Source: Plantago major (taxonomy: Eukaryota > Streptophyta > Magnoliopsida > Lamiales > Plantaginaceae). From it: a stretch of 64,000 nucleotides of DNA. Made by a program: the position numbers and the translations under genes. Where the stretch lies: assembly GCA_026545765.1 (NCBI GenBank), contig CM048839.1, positions 44,748,677 through 44,812,676 of the forward strand. The letters are read 5' to 3'. Below the pieces are notes generated by a model, which was not told the DNA's origin, did no database searches, and saw nothing but the letters and a program-made list of their open reading frames with translations. Shown piece after piece: positions 48,713 through 61,056 of the stretch; positions within the stretch are counted from its first letter, which is position 1, and each line of letters starts with the position of its first letter.

Positions 48713-49540
48713 TTAATCCAAATAGTTGTAAAGCTCTGATTTGAAGTTTGTGTAATGATGTGATGGGTTGAGATTACCTATTTGGAGGTGGGGGTAACAT
48801 GCATGATGAACTTCTATGGAAGCTCTACAATTGAGCTTCCATGGAGCTCTTTTCTATTTCATTTTATTTTTGGGTATATTTTGAATAATAAATTTTATTG
48901 GGTTTATTTTACAATAATTTTGAGACAATTTTAACATTTGAATAAGTTATGTGAGTTATTTTAAATTATTTTGTGTCAATTTTGTAAAATGTAAAACATT
49001 AGAGCCAAATGTATAGTAAATTAAAAATTGTAAATGGCAACAAAGTGCAATTAATTTTCTTTTCAGGTTAATTTATGTTTGTTCAACTCAAAAATAAGAT
49101 TTTGAATTAATTATCTGTAATTGTTTCACTAGGACTTATGCATATGTAATTGGCCAAATCCCCCCCCCCCGCGTACCGTTCCATTAATAACTTCGTAAAT
49201 TTCATTTTTTTTTTTACATTTCATTAGAAACTTCATAACCCATAAACTGAAAGTTTTTAATAGTACAAAAGGAATAATATAATTTTTGTAAAAGTTAGCA
49301 CTAAAATTGGTTTCAAATTTTTATTATCGAGTAAATACATTATAGCGTGTACATTGTATGCGAAATATTTAAAATGCAATACATTATAATTCTATAAAAA
49401 TAATAATAACGGCAATAAAATTCATGAATTATAAAGCCCATATGACACGCATAAGCATGTCTAGCTTGAAATATTATGAGGCCCCAACTAACATTCGTTG
49501 GACATCCGCCAAACTGAGTTCTTAGACACTTGAAGCTCAC

Positions 49541-50285
49541 TGCTGATTTTGGTCTACATATTATCGGCGAAGTACACTTGATCTTCATGCTTTCTGTGAT
49601 GCCGATTGGGATGGAAATCCTGATTATCGGAGGTCCTCTAACGGGTATGGTGTTTTCCTTGGCCAATGGCTGGTTTCATGGTCCTCCAAGAAACAATCCG
49701 TCGTTTCTCGCTCCAACATTGAAGTAGAAGTTTGGTTGACAACTGCTTAAGTATATTGGCTACGCATGTTAATTCGGGAATTGCATATTTTTCAACCTTT
49801 TTGTCCCAATATTTGGTGTGATAACCTTAGTACTATATCTTTAGCCTTGAATCCATTGTTTCATGCTCGTATGAAACACATTGCAATAGATTATCATTTC
49901 ATACGGGAGAAGGTCGACGCCGATAAGGATGTGTTGATTCGCTACATTGACACAATGAATCAGGTTGCGGATATCTTTACCAAAGGGCATACAGCAGATC
50001 GTTTCTGCTTCTTGCATGATAAATTGTTGCCTGGCCATCCAATTCGAGGGAGTGTGTTAAGGATAAGGATGTGAAGGAAATCCGTAGAAATAATTCACCA
50101 TAATTTAAGGAGCTTGTTAATTAGTTCCAGCTTATTTGGATTGTTACTAACCGTATATATCCATCATCTCAAGTTGCCAAAACATCTCTTTTGCCTGAGC
50201 TAATATCTTACAGTATGTATATTTCCAACAGCCAAAATCCAACTTCCCAACATCCTAAGTATTTTGTATTTTGTTTGGCTGAATA
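49541..50285 (+). mobile_element. Ty1-copia LTR retrotransposon fossil (3' end)
   Basis: The translation shows the copia RNase H region, including IWCDNLSTISLALNPLFHAR and KHIAIDYHFIREKV, then QVADIFTKG, the usual end of copia pol. A likely LTR begins TGTTAAGGATAAGG at about 50056 and runs to about 50285. The element is broken and only its 3' part is present. It looks old. Confidence 0.75.
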
Positions 50286-50288
50286 AGG

Positions 50289-50347
<59 letters not shown>

Positions 50348-52284
50348 ATATATTAATTAATTCGGATTTTATATTTAATTGGTAATAAAAAACATGATCG
50401 TGAGCAGCGAACTAACTTTCCAAATGGTAAAAAATTTAATTTGAACTTTCGAGTAGCTTTTTGAAAAAGAAGAAGCTTGTTATATTTTTATTCCGAAAAT
50501 ATCCCTACCCAAATTAACCTAAATTAGACTAAATAAAATAAGAAGTAAAAACACCCATATTACCAAGCAACGAATTCTATACATCATGCACCCAATATTA
50601 TCACCCAGTAATTCTATACATATCAATTACTAATTTTTTTCATTACTAAGTTAAAATGCTCAATGATTATTTCTTTCAACTTCTGATAATTTTGATGATG
50701 TTATTAAAGTGGCGATGTAAAATACATTAAATATATATTATAATTATTGGATAAAATATGATATATTATTATTTAAAAAACTATAGACTGATAATACGAT
50801 AAGAAATGTTAAAGACAAGAAAAATAAGAGTAATGCCCTTTTATGTCATTTTACAAAACACCAGCTAACTTTTCAGCTAATTTGCTAAACACCTACATTT
50901 AAAACCAAATTTAATTTAAAACCTAATTTAATTAAATTTCTGAAATTTTTTAATTAGTTTTTTTAAACAGATATAATCAGAATCCAATCCGAATACATCG
51001 GATCAGATTTTCGGATTTTTGGATCGAATTTTCAAATTTCGGATTTTATAATCACCCCTACCTATGATCATGAAGAACATCATGTCACCAGACACTTGAA
51101 AGAAGAAAATAAATACATGATGGCATTGATGATGTAACCACATACTGTACCATAATTCTTCCATGTGGGTTTGTTTGGTTCAGACTTGCAGAACAGAATT
51201 CTGAAAACATGGTAAGTTGAGATAGGATTCAAAACTTAAAAACAATTTGCTATCATGTAAACAAATCCACATGTAAAATCAATAATAGGAAGATGGCGTT
51301 CACGTGCTTTAGGAATTGGGATATTCCAAGGTACAAAATGTGCACAAATTAATAACTTCATACTACTCAAGTGGAGCTAACTTGCTCTGACAACTCAAAT
51401 TAAACAAGCACAAACTCATTTGGTGGATCTAAGCACATGAATGAATCACTTGGTCAATCAGTCCTACTCTTGAAGACTCAATAATTAGCAACAAAAACTC
51501 AACAAACAATCGGAAAATTCTTACGTATACCAGGTCCACGACGGATCTGTCAAGTGTAACGGCATGGGTATAATTCTCAAACAACTAAGCTGAGTTCATC
51601 TACAACTAACTCATACACATCTACACATTCCATGGTCTAAGCATTACTGGTAGTTATACAGACACACAGTTGCAGTGTCACATCAACTAGTACATAAGAG
51701 ATATTCCTGGACAGCAAACTGGACCGTAGCTGCGGCCCCGTGATCATAAATTCGACCGATCTGTCAAATTACAGAATCCCACATAGGGCCGATGTGATCT
51801 AACTACTTGGCTCCACATGGAGCATTAATATTTTCCAGTAATGCAATGTATCATGATTCATGACAAAATATCCAAACTCGTGCAACGCAGATTAATAGAG
51901 ACAGGTATCTCTGTCAACACTCCTATAGAAGGTTTTTTCAACTGTTTCAAAAAATGGCCAAAATGTTCAGCAAACCGATCCTATCAACAAGCTAGCCGGC
52001 ATATACAACTTTGAGTCACTGCTCAGCATGTTTTATTGCTGGATGTGGCAATAATGCTGTCACATTTATTCAAAACTTATTAGTATCTTCACTGTACATG
52101 GCATGTCGAATCTATTAACTTTCGGTGGCAGATGAAAATTATTTATCCGCAATGACAATAATGAGGTAAGCTTCCAAGATAACATGAAGTCTCGCCTTTC
52201 TTAGGAGTTTTTCAGCATCAAAGGGCGTGCTTCATCATTCCAACATAGATATCCACACACTTCTTTCACTGAAAGAGCTTCGCA
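50286..52284. other. AT-rich intergenic spacer
   Basis: Begins with an A-run and an (AT)n tract at about 50304-50344. Sequence near 50960-51060 (CCGAATACATCGGATC and a CACCCCTA end) resembles a hAT-type terminus without a found partner. The right part is the 3' flank of the next gene. No coding gene is seen. Confidence 0.4.
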
Positions 52285-53517
52285 TTAGTCAGTAGCTCTG
52301 TTCTCAGTGTACTTGCCATCTGAATTAGGTACCGGCTCCATCAGACTGCAGAAACAAGAAAAATATTTATTAATAAAATTGAACCCAGAAAACAAAAGAA
52401 AGTGAGTGATGAAGAGAAAAACAAACGTACTTTGGAGTTCCTGTCACAGGACCAGTTAGAGGCGCACTACTGGCGGATAATGGATTTCCCTCTGTAGCTC
52501 CTCCCATTGAACCGGGTATGCTGGTGATTGAGCTATTACTGTGGGAGATTCCGGAGGAGTGGCAACCTAGTGAGGCAGAAAAAAGGTAAGGGTGTCTAAT
52601 TAGTCACTCATTCATTAGTAGATGTATATCAAGGTTTTGCTCATCTCAACCAGATAAATAATAAACAAACTTCACAATGTCAATATCAAAGCCAGATTAG
52701 AATCAAACAAAAAGTTTCTAGAAGAAATAAAAACCTAGCAGAAACATGTCCCATGATCAGATATTGATAGTATTATGAATCTATGGATCTGTAATGAATT
52801 TATGTTCATAGTATAATTCAAGGTAATTATGGCCAAGTCCATGCGAAACAAAACCTGACAGATAATAGTATTTTGTGCTGATATTCGTGTACTGTTTCTT
52901 GTAAAATGCAAAAGCTCATTCTCCAAGCATTATATGACAATAAGAAAACCATATAATGAAAGATAGGAAATTATGAAATGATAAACATCACCAAATGTGC
53001 CAGGTAAATTAAATTCATAATCAGCAACAAAGTTTTTACCTTGAATGATGATCACGATGAAAAACAGAAGGGTAAACAGCATAGCTATCATGCTGCCACT
53101 CGAAGATGGGGATGCAGAAGCCTTTGCAGCTCTCATTTTCTTCAATGCCTTCATTCTCTCAATCCTAGCACGTTTGATCATCGCAAGCTCAGCAATCTCT
53201 TTGATCAGCTTCTGGTCCGCCGCATCAAGCGAGAATCCTCGCGGAGGGCGTGGAGGCTTAGGAGGTCGTTTAGCACTAGCTGACTTGCGCTTCTCCTTCT
53301 TAGCATTCTTAGCTGAATCAGGAGTAAGCACACCGACACTTTTCAAAGTACTTGACAAACCCTTTGCACACTCATCAACACTAATTGGTACACCACATAC
53401 TCTGATAGACACAACCTGATCATTCGATTGCTCAGGGGGAGGTCCTACTTCGTTCGTATCTACACACCTATCAATATCAATTACAACATCTCTTTCTTTC
53501 ACTGGAATGCTATCCAT
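52285..53517 (-). CDS. Uncharacterised plant single-pass membrane protein
   Basis: Three exons (53517-53040, 52566-52431, 52345-52285) join in frame to 224 residues. The first half is hydrophilic: an acidic start (MDSIPVKERDVVIDIDRCVD), then a basic, Pro-rich block (KRPPKPPRPPRGFSLD) and a helical, charged block (KLIKEIAELAMIKRARIERM, ending KALKKMRAAKAS). A single hydrophobic segment, MIAMLFTLLFFIVIIIQG, lies at about 143-160, followed by about 65 Ser/Gly/Pro-rich residues. There is no signal peptide, so the membrane helix probably acts as an anchor with the basic half in the cytosol (inference). I recall similar unannotated proteins in other plants but cannot name a function. A leader exon at about 53641-53721 is likely from its splice signals. 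Confidence 0.75.
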
Positions 53518-55009
53518 ACTGATCAATTGGTACAAAAATGTCTAATTAAACCTCAAACCTGAACCAAAATTTCAACCGAAAAGTTCGTTTCACTGAGACC
53601 TACAGCACAAACTACATGAAATTCTATGGCAGTAACTCACCTTTTACACTCACACTCACTAAAATTCGAAGGACATATGTAATTTGATCATTGTAAGCCC
53701 ATACATTAATCCAAAAACACCTGTAACAAGAAATCAAAGAAGAGAACAAAATAATTATTAGCAACCCTACCTGAAATACATTATGCAATAATGGAATAAT
53801 GAAATCACACAATATTCTTTTTTTGCGTTTAGACAAACTTAAAAGAGTACTAATAAGACAATGAACACAATTCTCCAATGAAAGGAACAAAACAGGCAAC
53901 AAAACCCAATTATTGAAAGATTAAAAGAGAACAAAATAGCAGTCAATTACGAAAAAGCATCATTAGACCCATAAAGACAACAATCAACAACCAATAAGAA
54001 GGTGCAAAAAAATCAAATTACCTCTAGAGAAAACCCAGATCCAGAAAAGGCCAAGATGATCAACTCAAATGGGGTACTCCAAGATTGAATCTTGGGCGAC
54101 TATATATGTAGATAGGAGTGAAATTTGAAAAGTGGGATTATCAAGAAATCCCTTAAAAGAAAAGAAATGTGCAAAATTGAGCTTACTCCAGATCACCAAG
54201 ATTGAATCTTTTAGCAGACTATATATACAGGCAGAAGAGAAATTTGAAAAGGTTGGGTTATCAAGAAATGGAGTTGTAAACAAATAAATCGCATTTATTG
54301 GAGTATCGTGTAGTGTTTATATCAGCTACAGAGATATAACTGTAATTGATAGAGAGAGAGAAACGCACGAGGTATTAATATGAGGTGAGCCACAACACAA
54401 GGGAAGGGAACAATACAACACGTCATATGAGATGAATTGATCAAGTAATTTTTTAATGAGAAAAAGTTTGAATTTGAAAAAGACAGCCTATGACAGTGCT
54501 TGGAAGTGAAAGTGAGCATTGTGGTGTTTTTGTTATGCTTGATTGTGTTTTGTTATTCAATTTCTCCACCGACAGCTGGTGAAATTGGAAAGTTCTTGAG
54601 TTCCAAACGCGTAGCTTAAGGCCACAGCCATGGTCACATTGTTGAAAACCATGGGCTCCTTTTCAGAGTAATTATGTCATTTGCTTCTTTTTATGTTTCA
54701 ATTCATGTACTTTGATTCGTAATTATGGTTTTCTAATATGATTGGATGATTCGTAATTATGTTTATGGGTATAGTATAGTTAGTGTTAATTATGATGGTA
54801 TCGAATGACAATTATCATATCCTTTAGTAAAAAAAAGTATGCTGGCCCATGTATATTTGTACTACAATTGCTTTTAAAGATCTTTCGGCGAATGATTAAA
54901 TTAACAAATGAAAATAATGTTCACACCCATATATAAAAAATTCAACGATTAAAAGATGCAAGCATTTATAAAATGTGGTCGTAACATGAGTATAGGACAT
55001 GATCTACAA
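53518..55009. other. Leader and promoter region of the membrane-protein gene, then spacer
   Basis: Contains a probable leader exon (about 53641-53721, minus strand) and, near 54060-54260, two copies of an ~110-bp direct repeat built around CCAAGATTGAATCTT and GAAATTTGAAAAG, spaced about 120 bp apart. Nothing else gene-like is seen. Confidence 0.45.
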
Positions 55010-55662
55010 GAGGGTTGTTCAGAAAAATTGAAAATAACGAAAAATCGAATTGAAACCGAACCTAAATACCGAACCGATAAGAATACCGAAAATTACTGAA
55101 CCGTACCGAAAACCGAAATTCTGAAAATGTATACAATTTTTGAAATAATACTATAATATTATAGAATATATATTTGAAATTTACTAAAGATTGTGGTATA
55201 AATTTTTACATATTTAAAGGTTTTGCATGAAATATGGAAATGATTTTTCATATTTAAAGGGTTTATTATGATTCATGTCGTGTACTGTAAATTTCGGAAA
55301 ATGCTAATGTGACATGGCAACACATCAATTAAATTGGTAGTTGCAAACATGAAAGAAGCAACTAGCCAGTGTGACATTACTAGAATTGTCCAGTAGTATA
55401 ACTATAAACAACAACAATTGAAAAGGAAGATGTTAATTAGAAGAATAGTTACGGAAAATGGATCTGCCATGTCATAAATTAGGATTATTTTTTATTTTTT
55501 ACATTATTTTTCGGTATTTTCGATTTTTACCGAACCGTTACCGAAATTTTCGGTATGAAAACCAAACCGAAATAAAATTCGGTTCGGTTTTCAGTTCATA
55601 CAATTTTTGTAATTTCGGTTTTCGGTACGGTTCGGTATATCGTTACCGAAATGAACACCCGT
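55010..55662. mobile_element. Non-autonomous hAT element
   Basis: The 653-bp element ends in GAGGGTTGTTCA and, on the other strand, ACGGGTGTTCA. A perfect 8-bp target duplication, ATCTACAA (55002-55009 and 55663-55670), flanks it. The subterminal regions are packed with CCGAA/TTCGG words, the usual hAT transposase-binding pattern. No transposase is present. Confidence 0.85.
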
Positions 55663-58574
55663 ATCTACAATTGTGAAAGATAATCAAGTACATATTTTAA
55701 ATGAATAGGGTATGTAAAAATATTACTATCAAAGTGTATTTTCATTCACTTACATGAACTTCTTATATATTGTTATATAAAAAGCATTGGATAAACCGTT
55801 TGATTTATTACTTAGCTTTGAACTTTATCCATATCACTAGTGACTACTTCACTCTCCTCCATCAATTACTCAAGTTCCCCCCATTTTGATAAAATGCATG
55901 GTGTTAGAAAAGGGTGAGCACCCTAAGTTCCCCCTTTATGGTAGCCTACGTGCACTATTTTAAATATAACTCATGAATTTTACATGAAACTTTCTTCGTA
56001 ACTTGGATACACACGAAAATCTTCTGAATCACCACATCAAATTCCCCTTCCAGTGTAAATTACAAATATCACTGGAACTTTTAATCTTTTAAATACATTG
56101 CACCTCGTACTTTGTAAATTCCTATCATTACACAGTTGATAATACTACTACTCATTTTAAACTTCCTCACCAGTGCACATTGTGGGTTCCTCGGTCATTG
56201 TAAACTTACTTATCATTCATGTACATTTTGAGTTGTACGTCTAGTCATTTGTTCAAGCACCATCCAGGTTTCTCAACCATTTACACTTTGTGGGCTTTTC
56301 GGTCGCATTCTCAAGTGGTATGTCTTGAACTTTAACCTCAACTCAGATCTATTCTTTGGATCGTACTATACATTATTCACAATTGATGATTCCCAATATG
56401 ATGTTATGTGTAAGAAATATTACGAATAATTATATCATGATGTCTTAGGATCTTTAATATGCAATCATTAACATATGTATTTGATAAATTATGCTTATAT
56501 ATATATATAAGATTAATCATGATAATTGAACATGTATTGCACATCACATGGTTACATACATAATGTTACACATTCGCACCGAACATGTTTTAAGTCAATA
56601 AATTATGAACACAGTGAAGAACAAGTTAAAAAGATGCAAATATCGACTCGTATGGATAATTGCCTCAACTCTCATGCAGTGTGTTGCGATTATCATGTTG
56701 TTTTCTATAACTGCAACATTTGGAGGAGATTACATGGTCTAAATGGGAGTAGTAGCTTATTTTGACTTAAAGAAGCCGGCAAATGAACCCCTTTAGATAA
56801 GTTCATTGCACTAATTATAAAACTCAGGCAGCTTCTAAGAACATGGCCTCCACGCTCTCTTATAAACTCTACTAGTATAATACAAACACACCCACTTATA
56901 CAAAACACAATTATTTTATACTAATGACCCGATTTATTAAAATCTGATTAGTCAATAAAGCATCTAATCCCTATTCAAATTTCAAACCGTCAGCTGTTTG
57001 CCTATTTGTGAATCTGTGATAGCTAGTTTGGTGGACATGAAGGCATGTGGGAAGATTTAATGGAAGAAAACAAATGATATTAATTAGTTGAGAACTTGAG
57101 ATGACTGATCCTTAACCCAAATATTATTGAATACTAATTTCATGTTTGTTGGTGCCAAGCTAATTGACCCATCTCTTTAATTAACCTATTCTATCTCATA
57201 GTGTTATTGCCCTAAAGATTGATATATATCCAATCTAATTTGCAAACTTTTAATTTATATATATTTAGATTGAGTAGAAATAAAATCTAGTAAGTTCATT
57301 AGAAATAGTTCATTAATTATCATGGTGGTTCTTGAAGAAAGAAAGAAAAAAAAATCATGGGTGTTTGTAAGTGATCACATTTTTGGTTGACATGCATGTC
57401 TTAAGCAATGGAACAGTATCCATTTCTCTGGAGGAAACCTTTAAAATGGTAGCTAGTATGTTACTGGAAGAATAGTACTTCGATTAAATGTTATAACAAT
57501 AATTAAATGACCAACTTAAAAACTTTAGTCTAGCTAGTTTTTTAATAACTATATTGAAAAATGAAAATAAGGTCGATTGCATACAAACTACAGAAAACCG
57601 AGAATTGAAGCGATTTAAATGTTAAAGAAGACTAAACATACGCTTTGGATCCGTCGTCGCCACCATTCGTGCTAGTTCGTCCACCATAACGTTGGAACAA
57701 AGTAAAGCAGTCACACATGATATATTAAACCCAATGAGCTGGAAGATTCCGAACCTCTGGTGTACACACACCCGCTACAATCGGAACCTAAATTGTGCCG
57801 AATCAGGTACAACTTACGGTTTACCTAGCCAAATGACTCGGTCTTAATTCTAGAGAGATCGAATTCTTATGATGTTAAGGGTTTTAATATTGTGTGTACA
57901 TTTCTGCCTTGAAACCCCATTGCAAAGCACATTTCACACCAATATAAAGACACTTAGGCGATTTCTCTTTTTTTTTATCTGAAGTAGAAATTTAACTAAC
58001 TAAAGTGATTAATGAGGTATTAGTCACCCTTTGATACACGTCTTGAGTTTATTTTGCTATATATACATGAGGACTATAGCTATTACACGAGTCTAACTCA
58101 TTGAGGAATAAATCATTCATTTATTCGATAAGGTGTTTGGCTCGAAACAGTAAATTATGGCTCTGCTCGAAAACAGCACTAATGAGGATTGTTTCCAAGT
58201 AATAAGTAGTGACATTGAGATGCATACATGCATGTATAATGTTTTAGGAATGGATCGAATGATTATTGATTTGGATAAATCTGAAATCGGCCGGTTTGAA
58301 TGAAACAAAGACAAAAGGATACTAGGAACGTGCAGTATAGTAACCTGAATCCTGTTCCTACCAAAAAAATGTACTTAAGTTGTTGATGTAACCAAATTAG
58401 TGGTGGTTTTGACTTTTAAGTTTAATAATTAAGTCAAAATTTATCCAAAATGAGGCACAGCTAGCTTATTCGAGAAAAAGGTAGTACTCACTAAGATAAG
58501 AGTAGACCGATGATGGCATCTGGCTAACTTCTTATGTGAACGTGATTTTGCCACAGACGGTGCACCTAAATATA

Positions 58575-58622
<48 letters not shown>

Positions 58623-58973
58623 TTCATACTTTAAAAATAATTAGTAGTATTTGATTGTTATATTGGTAAATTAAAAGACTTCCTGTTAGAGAAATAATAT
58701 AAAATTCACAGTAGACTACATTTCTTATGTAACGTGGAGTACCAAATTTGTTGAAGTCAAATGCAAGCATTGGCTAAGTTTAATTTTTTTTTTTAGAGAC
58801 ACTGGCAAAGTTTAATTTGGGATCCATCTTTTAATTGGAGTAGTAAATGTCAACACCTCATACATCCATTTTTTTATTCTTTAATAGTCATTTTTCCATC
58901 TTATGTCCACTTGTCTTGGTTTTGGGATTTTCTTTCATGCTCGAGGCATCTAAAAAAAATTAGTAGAATGAAA
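55663..58973. other. Intergenic, no gene recognised
   Basis: AT-rich sequence with scattered short frames lacking known domains. An (AAT)n microsatellite lies at about 58574-58621. Confidence 0.5.
58574..58621. repeat. (AAT)n microsatellite
   Basis: About 16 uninterrupted AAT units. Confidence 0.95.
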
Positions 58974-59230
58974 ATCCCTACGCCTCAAATTAAATGTTTT
59001 ATTTTAATATTTTATAGTTAATATTTTTCAACTTTAACTACAATTTAATTTTAAACCATAAGTATAAAATTTTCAATTAGATTATATAATAAAATTTTTA
59101 CTTACAAAATTCTAATTATATAATTTTATTGAATATTTTACATTTACAGTTTAAGATTAAATTGTAGTCAAAGTTAAAAAATGTTAATTGTAAAAAATCA
59201 AAATGACACATTTGATTGGGATAGAGGAAG
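58974..59230. mobile_element. Probable Stowaway-related MITE
   Basis: The ends pair as inverted repeats: TACGCCTCAAATTAAATG on the left and CTATCCCAATCAAATGTG on the right (opposite strand). The match continues inward through AT-rich palindromic sequence around AATTTAATTTTAAACC. TA follows on the right; the left target copy is unclear. Confidence 0.55.
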
Positions 59231-60075
59231 TACTAACTTGATAGTAAGACAGAGAGTAAACTTATTGGCACATCTTCGAACCAAGTAGGGATTCCATGTA
59301 CAAACTCTTAACTACAAATGCATGTGATCATAATACATCATCTTTGGTATATTAGAAAATGGGTTTTCAGTTTCAATTAAAAATATAATACATAACCAGC
59401 AGTTGTTGTCTGAGTAATAAGAAACTTAAATTCACCCAAGCAGGGTATCGGTTTGAGCGTCGTGGATGTAAGATACACGACTGGAAGAGCCACCCCTCAA
59501 AAAGGTCTCGACAATGCTCACTTTAACTAGTCGCATGTAATGGATACTCATAAGGAATTTGAAGAAAAAAATATAGTCCATATGTTCGTTCAATTGCATG
59601 CATTTAACTCTCAATTGGTTTTTTTAGAGAAAATTAGTTCAGATCCCCTAATAAATATCATTACTCATTCAAGTCCGTAACTTTTCAAAAATAACAGAAC
59701 AGGACAGGTTTTCATAAATCAACAACAAGTTAGTCCAGAACTCAACCCAAATTATTTATATGGATGTCTGAAGGTGACATGTAAAATATTAAAAATGTTT
59801 TGATATTTTGTTTTAAAAAAGTAATTAAATTGCAATCAGCCCCACTCATTTCTTATAAATTTAAACCAGCCCCAATTCGTAATTGACTAAAACAAAAGTA
59901 AACTCTTTCATGTCTTCACTATAACATGTTTTGTTCAAATTATATTCCACCAACATGTTGTGTAGTATGCATATTAATATAAATGACTAAACTTTACACG
60001 TTCACACAAGATCCAAGATGAAATTCATTGGCCATATCAGAGTGCTCAAAACCTGTTAAATATATATATATATAT

Positions 60076-60118
60076 ATCCAACATCGTTTAAGAATATTAT
60101 GGGCATTATCTATAAAAG
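60076..60118 (+). promoter_or_regulatory. Candidate snRNA-type promoter pair (USE plus TATA)
   Basis: ATCCAACATCG at 60076-60086 differs by one base from the plant snRNA upstream element RTCCCACATCG. TATAAAAG follows at 60111-60118, 24 bp later, the spacing of Pol III-type plant snRNA promoters. No U6, U3 or other known RNA follows. Sequences like this also occur in dispersed repeats, so it is only a candidate. Confidence 0.25.
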
Positions 60119-60256
60119 TTGAGAAAACTCTCTTCCCTTACAAGGCCTTTTAAGGGGGTAGGTGAGTCCCCTTCTACAAAACCGAAGTTCATATTTATGA
60201 GTAGAACAACTCCACTCAATCTCCATTCGTCAAAGAGGCTTAAAATGACTATAATT

Positions 60257-60328
60257 GTTGGGAGCATTGAAATATTAATACTAAAATGCTTAAAGTGTTG
60301 GGAGCATTGAAATATTAATACTAAAATG
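60257..60328. repeat. Tandem duplication, 32-bp unit with 40-bp period
   Basis: GTTGGGAGCATTGAAATATT begins both copies (60257-60288 and 60297-60328). They are identical over 32 bp, so the duplication is recent. Confidence 0.85.
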
Positions 60329-61056
60329 ACTATTTCACACAAGTTCTAGTGTGAAGTAGAAATGGAGTATTATATTTTAGCTTGTCCGGATGGAGATTAA
60401 TCTTCGCTGTCGGGAGGCATTGACATTCCGCATTTTCCATTGCAGTGAAGGAATTACGAAGATTGCTTATAGAGAATCCCAAAATAATGCTTCACGCTTT
60501 ATGTTAGGTGACGTTATCACAAAATAAAACGGATCCAACACGTCACACCTGGCTTCTATTGACCTTGTTGATTGATATCTTCCTCGCAAATTACTCTTAT
60601 AGTAGTATGTTCTTCTTTCTCCATCAAAGTCTTCCAAAATCAGTTGTATGCGGGACGTAGCCAGGGTGTGAAATGGAATGTGACTAATTATAAACGGGTT
60701 TCAAAACTCTATATGTAATGAAAATTGACCATCATTTAATTCCAAAGTAAGATGGATAAGATATACCACTACATATAAAAGTGAAAACGAAATTTACTAA
60801 TCATGCATATTAAATTTGAAAATTAAGTGTGACTATTTAAAAAAATGCAATAGATTAGGGGAAAGTGAAGAAACCGGGTGTGGCTGGAGATATACTTGGC
60901 TCAAGTGTGTCTCCACCCCCTATCAAATTCATAGAAGAAAAGGAAAAAATTACCTTCTTTATTCTCGAATTGGAATCACCAAAACATGATTCTCTCGGAT
61001 CAACATAAACTATGAATATCTAATATAAGCAGCTCATCTCATCTACAACAAGATAG

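Larger units (their letters stand above)
47733..49500. other. RWA upstream region and intergenic spacer
   Basis: Promoter and leader of RWA lie just right of 47732 on the minus strand. Beyond it are a Stowaway-like MITE (48114-48312), a cluster of GGAGCT hairpins (48530-48720) and AT-rich sequence. No gene. Confidence 0.45.
59231..61056. other. Intergenic spacer downstream of galactokinase
   Basis: No protein gene is seen. It contains the USE/TATA-like pair at 60076-60118 and a 40-bp-period tandem duplication at 60257-60328. Confidence 0.45.

Noticed and set aside
50960-51060. Possible hAT terminus
   Set aside because: CGGAT-rich sequence and a CACCCCTA end are suggestive, but no partner end or target duplication was found.
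53041-53419. Plus-strand frames across the membrane-protein gene
   Set aside because: Antisense shadows of the minus-strand exon, without domains of their own.
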